Part shown: positions 1 through 6,767 of the stretch, piece after piece | How the letters are laid out: every line of letters starts with the position of its first letter | How positions within the stretch are numbered: position 1 is the first letter of the stretch | Notes under the pieces: model-generated | What the model was told of the DNA's origin: nothing | Seen by the model: the letters and a program-made list of their open reading frames with translations, nothing else | Databases searched by the model: none | Made by a program: the position numbers and the translations under genes | Assembly (NCBI GenBank): GCA_035686365.1 | Contig: DASRZM010000005.1 | Coordinates: 1 to 21,499, forward strand | Source: DASRZM01 sp035686365 | GTDB taxonomy: Bacteria; Pseudomonadota; Gammaproteobacteria; Xanthomonadales; Xanthomonadaceae | DNA: 21,499 bases | Direction: 5' to 3'

Positions 1-489
1 GGTGGACTGGCACACGTTGAGCACCTGCTCGATCACGTTGAGCTCGCACAGGCGCGCGTGGCGGCGCTGTGGATCCTCGAGCCCGGCCAGCCGTGCCTCG
101 TGCTTGTTGGCGACATCGCCGATGTGGCGCAGCCAGTTGTCTGCCAGCCCCACGCGGGTGCCCGACAGGGCCGCATGCACGCCGCTGCAGCCGTAGTGGC
201 CGCACACGATGATGTGCGCGACCTTGAGCAGGTCGACCGCGAACTGCATCACCGAGAGCGCATTGAGGTCGGCATGGACCACGACGTTGCCGATGTTGCG
301 GTGGACGAATACCTCGCCGGGTTGCATGCCGATGATCTGGTTGGCCGGCACCCGCGAGTCCGAGCAGCCGATCCACAGGAACCTGGGCGACTGTTGCCGG
401 GAAAGCCGGGCGAAGAATTCCGGGTCCTGGGCGCGCATGCGCTCGGCCCATTCGCGGTTGCGTTCGAGCAGGTCGGTGAGCTGGCTCAT
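1..489 (-). CDS. can: Beta-carbonic anhydrase, 3' end cut by window edge
   Basis: The enzyme interconverts CO2 and bicarbonate in the cytoplasm. 163 codons are visible and the C-terminus lies outside the window. The zinc-site residues are all present: Cys42, Asp44 and Arg46 in GCSDSRVP, then His98 and Cys101 in GHYGCSG. As I recall, E. coli Can has the same residues at the same positions, so no insertion or deletion is apparent up to there. The last visible residues, ELNVIEQVLNVCQST, also match the Can family. The start ATG (489-487) overlaps the TGA of the upstream aldehyde dehydrogenase as ATGA, so translation is probably coupled. The assignment to the beta class is firm. Whether this is the housekeeping enzyme or a pathway-linked paralogue cannot be told. 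Confidence 0.95.
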   Translation of the reverse strand, partial: MSQLTDLLERNREWAERMRAQDPEFFARLSRQQSPRFLWIGCSDSRVPANQIIGMQPGEVFVHRNIGNVVVHADLNALSVMQFAVDLLKVAHIIVCGHYGCSGVHAALSGTRVGLADNWLRHIGDVANKHEARLAGLEDPQRRHARLCELNVIEQVLNVCQST

Positions 490-1928
490 GTGCGGATGCA
501 GACGTTCCTGGGTTCGGTGAAGGCGCGCATGGCCTCGAATCCGCCCTCGCGGCCCTGGCCGGAGTCGCCGCTGCCGCCGAAGGGCGTGCGCAGGTCGCGC
601 ATCAGCCAGGTGTTGACCCACACCACGCCGGCGCGGATGCCCGCGGCCATCCTGTGCGCGCGTGCCAGGTGCTGGGTCCAGATGCTGGCCGCCAGGCCGT
701 AGCCGCCGGCGTTGGCCAGCGCCAGCGCGTGCGCCTCGTCGTCGAAGGGCTGCAGGGTGACCACCGGGCCGAAGATCTCCTCGGTGTTGGTGCGGCAGTT
801 CGGGCCCAGGCCCTCGAGCACGGTCGGGGCGACGAACCGCCCGTTTCGGCAGCGGCCCTCCACGCGCAGCGACTCCCCGCCGCACAGCACCTGCGCGCCT
901 TCCTGGCGCGCCAGCTCAATGCAGTTCATGACCTTGTCGAAGTGCACCTCCGAGACCAGCGGGCCCATGTCGGTGTCCGGGTCCATCGGGTCGCCCACCC
1001 GCAGCGCGCACACGCGTTCGAGGAAGGCCTCGCGGAAGCTCGGGTACAGCTCGCGCTCGACCAGGATCCGCGAACCGCACAGGCAGATCTGACCGCTGTT
1101 CTGGAAGCTGGCGCGCACCACGGTATCCAGCAGGTCCTCGCGCGGGGCGTCGGCAAAGATCACGGTGGGGTTCTTGCCGCCCAGTTCGAGCGTGCACTTC
1201 TTGAGCGCCGGCCCGCAGTGGGCGGCGATCGCGCGGCCCACCGCGGTGCTGCCGGTGAAGCTCACCGCGCGCACCGCATCGTGCTCGACCAGCGCGCGGC
1301 CGCAGCGGCTTCCGGTGCCGTGCACGATGTTCAGCGCGCCGGCTGGAAACCCGATCTCCCGTGCCAGCTCCCCGAGCATCCAGGCGGTCACCGGCGTCAC
1401 CTCGGAGGGCTTGCCGACCACGCAGTTGCCGGCCGCCAGCGCCGGCGCGATCTTCCAGGTGAACAGGTACAGCGGCAGGTTCCACGGGCTGATCGCGGCG
1501 ACCACGCCCAGCGGCAGCCGCAACGTGTAGTTGAGGCCGGCCTCGCCATGGTGGCTCTCGCTGGCGAACTGGGTGGCGGCTGCTGCGAAGAAGCGCAGGT
1601 TGGCGACCGCGCGCGGGATCTCGACCTCGCGCGCCAGCCGCAGCGGTTTGCCGGTATCGCGCGCCTCGGCCTGCGCGAACGCCTCGCTGCGCGCCTCCAG
1701 CGCGTCGGCCAGGCGGTTCATCCAGGCCGCACGCTCGGACCCGCGCAGGCCCGACCAGTGCGCGAACGCGCCGACGGCCGCCTCCACCGCGGCATCGACG
1801 TCGCGGCGGTCGCCGTCGGGGGCGCGGGCGAAAACCTCGCCGGTGGCAGGATCCCCGACCTCGAGCCAGCCCTCGCCCAGGGCCGGCAGCGAGCGGCCGC
1901 CGATCAGGTTGTGCAGAGTCTGTGTCAC
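486..1928 (-). CDS. Aldehyde dehydrogenase, ALDH8A1 / 2-aminomuconic (or 2-hydroxymuconic) semialdehyde dehydrogenase type
   Basis: A 480-residue NAD(P)-dependent aldehyde dehydrogenase of normal family length. Catalytic features are intact: Asn150 in SPWNLP, Lys173 in GKPSE, Glu248 in LELGGK, the nucleophile Cys282 in GQICLCGSR, and Glu384 in EEIFGP. The C-terminal stretch WLMRDLRTPFGG (about 441-452) and NYTLRLPLGVVAAISPWNLP (about 133-152) resemble ALDH8A1 and bacterial aminomuconate-semialdehyde dehydrogenases, where an arginine in the RDLR segment contacts the substrate carboxylate (family knowledge; here Arg444 or Arg447). The likely role is oxidation of a muconic semialdehyde in tryptophan-kynurenine or meta-cleavage catabolism. 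The gene follows a 408-base repeat-filled gap and overlaps can by ATGA. The exact substrate is inferred; the superfamily call is certain. Confidence 0.88.
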   Translation of the reverse strand: MTQTLHNLIGGRSLPALGEGWLEVGDPATGEVFARAPDGDRRDVDAAVEAAVGAFAHWSGLRGSERAAWMNRLADALEARSEAFAQAEARDTGKPLRLAREVEIPRAVANLRFFAAAATQFASESHHGEAGLNYTLRLPLGVVAAISPWNLPLYLFTWKIAPALAAGNCVVGKPSEVTPVTAWMLGELAREIGFPAGALNIVHGTGSRCGRALVEHDAVRAVSFTGSTAVGRAIAAHCGPALKKCTLELGGKNPTVIFADAPREDLLDTVVRASFQNSGQICLCGSRILVERELYPSFREAFLERVCALRVGDPMDPDTDMGPLVSEVHFDKVMNCIELARQEGAQVLCGGESLRVEGRCRNGRFVAPTVLEGLGPNCRTNTEEIFGPVVTLQPFDDEAHALALANAGGYGLAASIWTQHLARAHRMAAGIRAGVVWVNTWLMRDLRTPFGGSGDSGQGREGGFEAMRAFTEPRNVCIRT

Positions 1929-1989
1929 CGGACTAGGTTAGCGCACGCACCCGCGTGCCCCATGCCCCGACGTGCTCCAGACTCCAGGG

Positions 1990-2097
1990 TGCGCTGTGGG
2001 AGCGGCCCATGGCCGCGATCGGTCCGCGGAGTCGCACCGACCATGCGCTGTGGAAGCCGCCCATCGCCGCGATCGGCCCGCCGCACCATCGCATCGA
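1990..2097 (+). repeat. Two tandem 54-base REP-like units
   Basis: TGCGCTGTGGGAGCGGCC starts at 1990 and TGCGCTGTGGAAGCCGCC at 2044, a period of 54 bases. Both continue to a GCCGCGATCGG-type end. The first unit forms a clean hairpin, GCGGCC (2002-2007), loop CAT, GGCCGC (2011-2016). In the second unit the stem has decayed. The GGAGCGGCC...GGCCGCGATC pattern matches the REP class common in Pseudomonas and Xanthomonadales intergenic DNA. Confidence 0.75.
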
Positions 2098-2134
2098 AGC
2101 GACACCCGCTCCGTAGGCCGGCCCGCGAGCCGGT

Positions 2135-2216
2135 GACGGTTTCCGGGGCCGCCGCAAGTACATCCCTGTAGGCTGCGGACGCGCCATCCCTGGCGCGTAC
2201 GCCCCCGGAAACCGTC
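2135..2216. repeat. 82-base inverted-repeat element with nested hairpin
   Basis: The arms GACGGTTTCCGGGG (2135-2148) and CCCCGGAAACCGTC (2203-2216) are perfect complements. Inside lies a second perfect 8-bp hairpin, ACGCGCCA (2179-2186) with loop TCCC and TGGCGCGT (2191-2198). The inner GCGCCAT..TGGCGC module recurs in the elements at 5591-5750, 6391-6500 and 10787-10946. It is non-coding and is probably a dispersed palindromic element. Confidence 0.75.
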
Positions 2217-2260
2217 CCCGCCCCGCGGTCCTCCCGCTTCCGCCTCGTATCGTCCTCGCC

Positions 2261-2287
2261 CTGTAGGAGCCGGCGTTGCCGGCGATC
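2261..2287 (+). repeat. REP-like hairpin
   Basis: CTGTAGGAGCCGGCGTTGCC begins here. The stem is GCCGGC (2269-2274), loop GTT, GCCGGC (2278-2283), with the family CTGTAGGAG head and a GATC tail. Confidence 0.7.
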
Positions 2288-2336
2288 CCCCCTGCGACAA
2301 CACCGGTCCAAGCGCGTGGGAGCGGCAGCCGGCCGA

Positions 2337-3122
2337 TCACAGCGAGCGGGTGCGGCCGCCGTCGACGGGCAGGTTGATGCCGTTGACGTAGGCCGCTGCC
2401 GGCGAGGCCAGGAAGGCGACCGCGGCGGCTATCTCCTCAGGCTCGGCGAAGCGGCCGGCCGGTACCTGCGCCAGCATGCCCTCGGCCACTTCCCGGGTGC
2501 TGCGGCCGGACTTCCCGGCGCGCTCGGCGATCAGCGCGTCCAGGCGTCCGGTGCGCGTGAATCCGGGCAGCACGTTGTTGACGGTGATCCCGTGCGGGCC
2601 CAGTTCGGCGGCCAGCGTCTTGGCCCAGCTCGCCACCGCGCCGCGGATGGTGTTGGACACGCCCAGCCCGGTGATCGGCTCCTTGACCGAGGTCGAGATG
2701 ATGTTGACCACGCGCCCCCAGCCGGCCTCGCGCATGCCCGGCAGCACGGCCTGCAGCAGCGTGTGCCCGGCCACCAGGTGCGCCTCGAAGGCCCGCCGGA
2801 AGGCATCGACCCCGGCGCCGTGCGCCGGGCCGCCGGGCGGACCGCCGGTGTTGTGCACCAGGATCTGTACCGGGTTTGCCGACACCACGGCCTCGACCTT
2901 GGCGCGCAGCGGGTCGATCTCGAACATGTCGGCCACGATCCAGCCGTGCTGCTGGCTGCCGGTGCGCGGCAGCGAACGCGCCAGTGCCTGGAGCGTGGCC
3001 TCGTCGCGGGCGAGCACGGTCACCGCAGCGCCCATCTGCGCCAGCACCGTGGCAGTGGCCCGGCCGATGCCGGCCGAGGCGCCGCACACCAGGGCATGGC
3101 GTCCACCCAGGCCCAGGTTCAT
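2337..3122 (-). CDS. SDR-family protein with non-canonical catalytic tetrad (FabG-like)
   Basis: 261 residues with a short-chain dehydrogenase/reductase Rossmann fold. The nucleotide-binding loop GASAGIG (about 14-20), HNTGGPPGG (about 90-98, in place of NNAG), NVLPGF (about 183-188) and the C-terminal NGINLPVDGG are in family positions. The active site is altered. Ser143 is kept in NIISTS, but the Tyr and Lys of YxxxK are Ser156 and Arg160 in GVSNTIRG, and the usual Asn is His115. An SDR subgroup resembling beta-ketoacyl-ACP reductase but lacking the perfect tetrad is known, so this is probably a family trait and not decay. The start ATG (3122-3120) overlaps the TGA of the PaiB-like gene as ATGA. 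Substrate and even catalytic activity are unknown. Such genes can travel with kynurenine-type catabolic genes, which would fit the downstream ALDH. Confidence 0.88.
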   Translation of the reverse strand: MNLGLGGRHALVCGASAGIGRATATVLAQMGAAVTVLARDEATLQALARSLPRTGSQQHGWIVADMFEIDPLRAKVEAVVSANPVQILVHNTGGPPGGPAHGAGVDAFRRAFEAHLVAGHTLLQAVLPGMREAGWGRVVNIISTSVKEPITGLGVSNTIRGAVASWAKTLAAELGPHGITVNNVLPGFTRTGRLDALIAERAGKSGRSTREVAEGMLAQVPAGRFAEPEEIAAAVAFLASPAAAYVNGINLPVDGGRTRSL

Positions 3123-3763
3123 GGCTGCGTCTCCGGAGCCTGGCGGCGCGCCAGCTGCTCGAGCATCAGCGCCGAGACCGCGCGCGCGTCGGGGTCGGGC
3201 TGCCGTGCCAGCGCCGCGGCTGCACTGCGGACCTTGTCCGGCTCGTGATGCTGGTTGAGCTTGTACTTGACCTGCAGCCGTTGCGCCCGTAGCCGGAAGC
3301 CGACGATGCCGGCCAGCTCGTGCGTGGTCGATGGCGCCGATTCCGGGAAGCGCCAGTGGCTTCCGACCCTGTCCTCGTACCTCGCCGCCAGGGCGGCGAC
3401 CAGGGCCGCCAGTGCATCGCGCTCGTGGATCAGCTCGACCGGCCCGACGGCGTGGGCGACCGCGTAGTTCCAGGTCGGCACCGAGTGCTCCGGCTGCGGG
3501 TACCAGCTCGGTGAGACGTAGGCGTGCGGCCCGTGCACGATCAGCAGGGCAGGGTGCGCGGCCAGCTCCTGCCACTGCGGATTGGCGCGTGCCATGTGGC
3601 CCTCGAACACGACGGTGCCGCCGTCGCGGTGGGCCATCACCGGCAGGTGGCTGGCGAAGGGTTCGCCGGCAACCGTGGAGACCAGGGTGGCGAAGCTGTC
3701 GTGCGCGAGCAGGTAGTCCAGCGCAGCGGCATCGTCCTGGGCGTAGTGGCGCGGCACGAACAT
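3119..3763 (-). CDS. PaiB-like FMN-binding protein (putative negative regulator)
   Basis: 214 residues, close to PaiB of Bacillus subtilis in length and layout. The N-terminal MFVPRHYAQDD, then SHLPVMAHRDG, GHMARANPQW, HGPHAYVSPSWY (about residues 77-88), VPTWNYAVAHAVG and the C-terminal KYKLNQHHEPDK are hallmark PaiB segments. The family has a flavin-reductase-like split-barrel fold. PaiB has been described as a transcriptional regulator, but the fold suggests flavin or haem binding and the true activity is uncertain. The ATG at 3763 is preceded on the minus strand by a GAGGG-type ribosome site about 7 bases upstream. Longer in-frame starts lack family similarity. It lies 10 bases after the 97-residue gene and overlaps the SDR start, so it is part of one operon. 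Confidence 0.88.
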   Translation of the reverse strand: MFVPRHYAQDDAAALDYLLAHDSFATLVSTVAGEPFASHLPVMAHRDGGTVVFEGHMARANPQWQELAAHPALLIVHGPHAYVSPSWYPQPEHSVPTWNYAVAHAVGPVELIHERDALAALVAALAARYEDRVGSHWRFPESAPSTTHELAGIVGFRLRAQRLQVKYKLNQHHEPDKVRSAAAALARQPDPDARAVSALMLEQLARRQAPETQP

Positions 3764-3773
3764 GGCAATGCCC

Positions 3774-4066
3774 TCAGTGGCGTTGTGGCACAGGCTGCGA
3801 CATACCACGCACCAGCGCAGCCTCGTCGTCTGCCCGCGGCGGCGCAAGCTCGGCCAGGCGGGTGCCCAGCCGTGCGGCATCGTCCTCGTCCAGACCGTCC
3901 ACGGCCAGGAAATCGGCTTCCATCAGGGCCGCGCGTGCGCTGTCCTCCGAGTCGTAGCTCAGGCGCAGGCCGGAGGCGTCCAGCACCTCGGCGGTGCCGG
4001 CCTCGCGCACGGCCAGGCGCGCCCAGACCAGGCAGTCGCCCACGCGGGTGATCCACCAGTGCTCCA

Positions 4067-4067
<1 letters not shown>
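3774..4067 (-). CDS. Hypothetical 97-residue protein, asnS-coupled
   Basis: I do not recognise this protein. It is small, acidic and soluble-looking (MEHWWITRVGDCLVWARLAV at the start), without signal peptide or membrane segment. It has an acidic middle (DGLDEDDAARLG) and no clear cofactor motif. Its ATG (4067-4065) shares one base with the asnS stop (TGATG), so it is almost certainly translated by re-initiation after asnS. The PaiB-like start follows after 10 bases. A longer in-frame reading exists upstream, but it would lie almost wholly inside asnS and is a shadow. The tight coupling and protein-like composition argue that it is real. Confidence 0.72.
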
Positions 4068-5467
<1,400 letters not shown>

Positions 5468-5524
5468 GCCATGAAACTCCACAGGGACCTGGCAGACTCG
5501 AGGCCCGGAACCGGGCGACCCCGG

Positions 5525-5530
5525 ATGATA
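5525..5530 (-). promoter_or_regulatory. Candidate -10 box for asnS
   Basis: On the minus strand TATCAT reads 5530 to 5525, inside GGTTATCATCC, about 60 bases before the asnS ATG. The -35 region at the right spacing reads TGCGTC, which is poor, so this is a weak call. Confidence 0.3.
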
Positions 5531-5590
5531 ACCGCTGCCGGCAGCGCGACGCAGGCGGCACGGGCAGGTTCATGCGCGGGCCCGTAGGAT

Positions 5591-5750
5591 GGTGTGGACA
5601 AGTCCATCGTGGATTTGTCCAGACTCGCCGGGTCCGGCATGTATCCGGCCCCGGCTCCGCCGGACTCGATCAGATTCGGGCACTTGCGTGCCTGCTGCCC
5701 GAGCCCGCCATCCCTGGCGCGCAAACCTCCGAACCCGTTCGGAGCTTCCC
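5591..5750 (+). repeat. 160-base structured intergenic element, copy B
   Basis: This lies between divergent asnS and the Fe-S carrier gene. It aligns end to end and without gaps to the reverse complement of 10787-10946, with about 114 of 160 positions identical by hand count. It opens with a 12-bp hairpin (5595-5606 with 5610-5621, loop TCG). A GCGCCAT-type module follows near 5704-5722. It closes with a perfect 8-bp hairpin, CTCCGAAC (5727-5734) with GTTCGGAG (5737-5744). Both end hairpins show paired changes relative to the other copy. It holds no ORF of note. Its right end abuts the -10 box of the next gene. Confidence 0.85.
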
Positions 5751-5751
5751 T

Positions 5752-5757
5752 TACAAT
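5752..5757 (+). promoter_or_regulatory. -10 box of an apparently leaderless transcript
   Basis: TACAAT ends six bases before the ATG at 5764, so transcription would begin at or next to the start codon. No Shine-Dalgarno sequence is present between them. No good -35 box is visible: the position falls in the terminal hairpin of the 160-base repeat. Confidence 0.5.
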
Positions 5758-5763
5758 GGTGCC

Positions 5764-6108
5764 ATGAACAGCCAAGCCCACATCCACCTGACCTCCGCCG
5801 CACACGCACGCATGCGCAGCTACCTGGCCGCCGACCCGCAGGCCCTGGGCGTGCGTCTGGGTGTGAAGCGTACCGGCTGCTCGGGCTGGGGCTACGTGGT
5901 CGAGATCGCGCACGAGCGCACTGACGGCGACCACCGGATCGACCACGAGGGCTTGACCTTGCTGATCGACGCCGAGAGCTGGCCGCTGGTGGCCGGCACC
6001 GAGGTCGACTTCATCAGCGAAGGCCTGAACCACAAGTTCGCCTTCCGCAACCCCAATGCCGCGGCCGAATGCGGGTGCGGGGAGAGCTTCACGGTCGAGG
6101 CGGTCTGA
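5764..6108 (+). CDS. A-type Fe-S cluster carrier protein (IscA/ErpA/HesB family)
   Basis: 114 residues. The family carries or inserts Fe-S clusters into apoproteins in the cytoplasm. The three ligand cysteines are present: Cys39 in RTGCSGWGYV and Cys103/Cys105 in ECGCGESF. FISEGLNHKFAFRNPNAAAE (about 83-102) is the family middle segment. It stands alone, not in an isc or suf operon, and diverges from asnS across the 160-base repeat. It lacks a ribosome site, and a TACAAT box ends six bases before the ATG, so the message may be leaderless. Which paralogue (IscA, ErpA or SufA) it is cannot be settled here. Confidence 0.93.
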   Translation: MNSQAHIHLTSAAHARMRSYLAADPQALGVRLGVKRTGCSGWGYVVEIAHERTDGDHRIDHEGLTLLIDAESWPLVAGTEVDFISEGLNHKFAFRNPNAAAECGCGESFTVEAV

Positions 6109-6163
6109 GGGGCAGGTCGCGCCGTAGGCCGGGCTCCGGATAGTCGGAGGTCCGGCTCCGGAA

Positions 6164-6190
6164 GATCGCGGCCAACGGCCGCTCCTACAG
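6164..6190 (-). repeat. REP hairpin
   Basis: On the minus strand this is the CTGTAGGAGCGGCC...GGCCGCGATC unit. The stem is GCGGCC (6168-6173), loop AAC, GGCCGC (6177-6182). It matches the units at 6329-6357 and 6571-6599 almost base for base. Confidence 0.85.
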
Positions 6191-6197
6191 GTCACGC

Positions 6198-6266
6198 CGG
6201 ACGGTGCGCCAGTCGAGCCCCGGACGGTGCGTCGATCGCACGCCGGACGGTGCGCCGGTCGAGCCC
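6198..6266 (+). repeat. Three tandem 23-base repeats
   Basis: CGGACGGTGCG occurs at 6198, 6221 and 6244, exactly 23 bases apart. Units 1 and 3 agree over nearly all 23 bases (tails GTCGAGCCC) and unit 2 has diverged. More degenerate units starting CGGAACG or CGAACAG may continue to about 6328. No spacers are present, so this is a minisatellite and not a CRISPR. Confidence 0.75.
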
Positions 6267-6328
6267 GGAACGATAGGTTGGGCGGGCCCCGAACAGCGCG
6301 TTAGTCAGACCCCGGGACACTGCGTTGG

Positions 6329-6357
6329 TTGTAGGAGCGGCCGTTGGCCGCGATCGG
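6329..6357 (+). repeat. REP hairpin, left partner of an inverted pair
   Basis: TTGTAGGAGCGGCCGTTGGC begins here and ends in CGCGATCGG. It is the reverse complement of 6571-6599 except for the first base. Together they frame a 213-base segment that contains the 110-base hairpin, a BIME-like arrangement. Confidence 0.85.
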
Positions 6358-6390
6358 GCGGAGCGACGGCGCCAACCTGCCTCGAGCCGA

Positions 6391-6500
6391 GTGCCGCGCT
6401 TCGGGATCGCTTGCCGGGACGTTGGCGCCATGGATGGCGCCAAAGAGCCCCCATGGAAGGGTTCACGGCGGTCCCGGCAAGCGATACCGGAGCGCGGCGC
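6391..6500. repeat. 110-base hairpin with 30-base arms and nested hairpin
   Basis: The arms 6391-6420 and 6471-6500 are complementary at 27 of 30 positions, including an 18-base core starting ATCGCTTGCCGGGAC at 6406. Within the loop is a perfect 10-bp hairpin, TTGGCGCCAT (6422-6431), loop GG, ATGGCGCCAA (6434-6443). The inner module is shared with the elements at 2135-2216 and 10787-10946. It could act as a folded RNA if transcribed, or as a mobile palindromic unit. It encodes no protein. Confidence 0.8.
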
Positions 6501-6570
6501 GGCCTACGGAGCAGGCGCTCCGATGTAAAGAAATCCGGGCGCATTGGTTGCACTCAGACCCATTCGCAGG

Positions 6571-6599
6571 CCGATCGCGGCCAACGGCCGCTCCTACAG
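6571..6599 (-). repeat. REP hairpin, right partner of an inverted pair
   Basis: CCGATCGCGGCCAACGGCCG followed by CTCCTACAG, the reverse complement of 6329-6357 apart from one end base. It lies about 30 bases upstream of the rpsF promoter region. Confidence 0.85.
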
Positions 6600-6630
6600 G
6601 GTGTCAGCGCTCCTGGACGCCCGGTGTGTG

Positions 6631-6660
6631 TTGCGCCAGTGCGGTGCCGGCCCCTACAAT
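6631..6660 (+). promoter_or_regulatory. Probable promoter of rpsF-rpsR-rplI
   Basis: TTGCGC (6631-6636), 18 bases, TACAAT (6655-6660). The -10 box is good and the -35 box fair. It would give a leader of about 100 bases before the rpsF ATG. Confidence 0.55.
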
Positions 6661-6664
6661 GCGC

Positions 6665-6746
6665 GGTTCCCGCGCGCCCAGGCGCCAGGGAACCCTTGCC
6701 TCACCGCAACGACGGGAGGCTGCCGGCGGCGGGACGACCTGCCGCC
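6665..6746 (+). promoter_or_regulatory. Structured leader of rpsF, candidate S6:S18 autoregulatory site
   Basis: The leader has one stem GGTTCCC (6665-6671) with GGGAACC (6688-6694), containing a smaller GCGC stem, and a second stem GGCGGC (6725-6730) with GCCGCC (6741-6746) just before the ribosome site GAGGAG (6757-6762). Many bacterial rpsF leaders carry an RNA motif bound by the S6:S18 complex (established). The position fits, but I did not confirm the motif consensus. Confidence 0.4.
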
Positions 6747-6767
6747 CGACATCCACGAGGAGACATC

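Larger units (their letters stand above)
1929..2336. other. 408-base non-coding gap made of REP-like and palindromic repeats
   Basis: No convincing gene was found between the ALDH start and the SDR stop. The open frames crossing it are compositional. The gap holds a tandem pair of REP-like units (1990-2097), a 14-bp inverted repeat enclosing a smaller hairpin (2135-2216), a REP hairpin (2261-2287), and a degenerate REP-like half (about 2315-2338) that runs into the SDR stop codon. It probably separates the SDR and ALDH transcription units, but I could not pick out an ALDH promoter with confidence. Confidence 0.7.
6109..6767. other. 659-base non-coding gap rich in repeats, ending in the rpsF leader
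   Basis: No credible gene lies here. The 339-residue frame running through it into rpsF is an upstream extension without protein-like content before the S6 start. The gap holds REP hairpins at 6164-6190, 6329-6357 and 6571-6599, a 23-base tandem repeat (6198-6266), a 110-base hairpin (6391-6500), and then the rpsF promoter and leader. A short imperfect repeat of CCGGCTCCGGA-like sequence also lies at about 6129-6162. Confidence 0.75.

Noticed and set aside
654..2171. 505-residue plus-strand frame over the ALDH gene and the repeat gap
   Set aside because: The ALDH on the other strand has all catalytic residues. This frame runs on into REP repeats, which argues against coding.
1929..2336. Insertion sequence or decayed gene
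   Set aside because: There is no transposase remnant and no protein-like frame. The content is fully described by short palindromic repeats.
6198..6266. Possible CRISPR array
   Set aside because: The 23-base units are contiguous without spacers and no cas genes are present.
6204..6767. In-frame upstream extension of rpsF (339-residue frame)
   Set aside because: The extension covers minisatellite, REP elements, the probable promoter and the leader. S6 homology and the GAGGAG site start at 6768.
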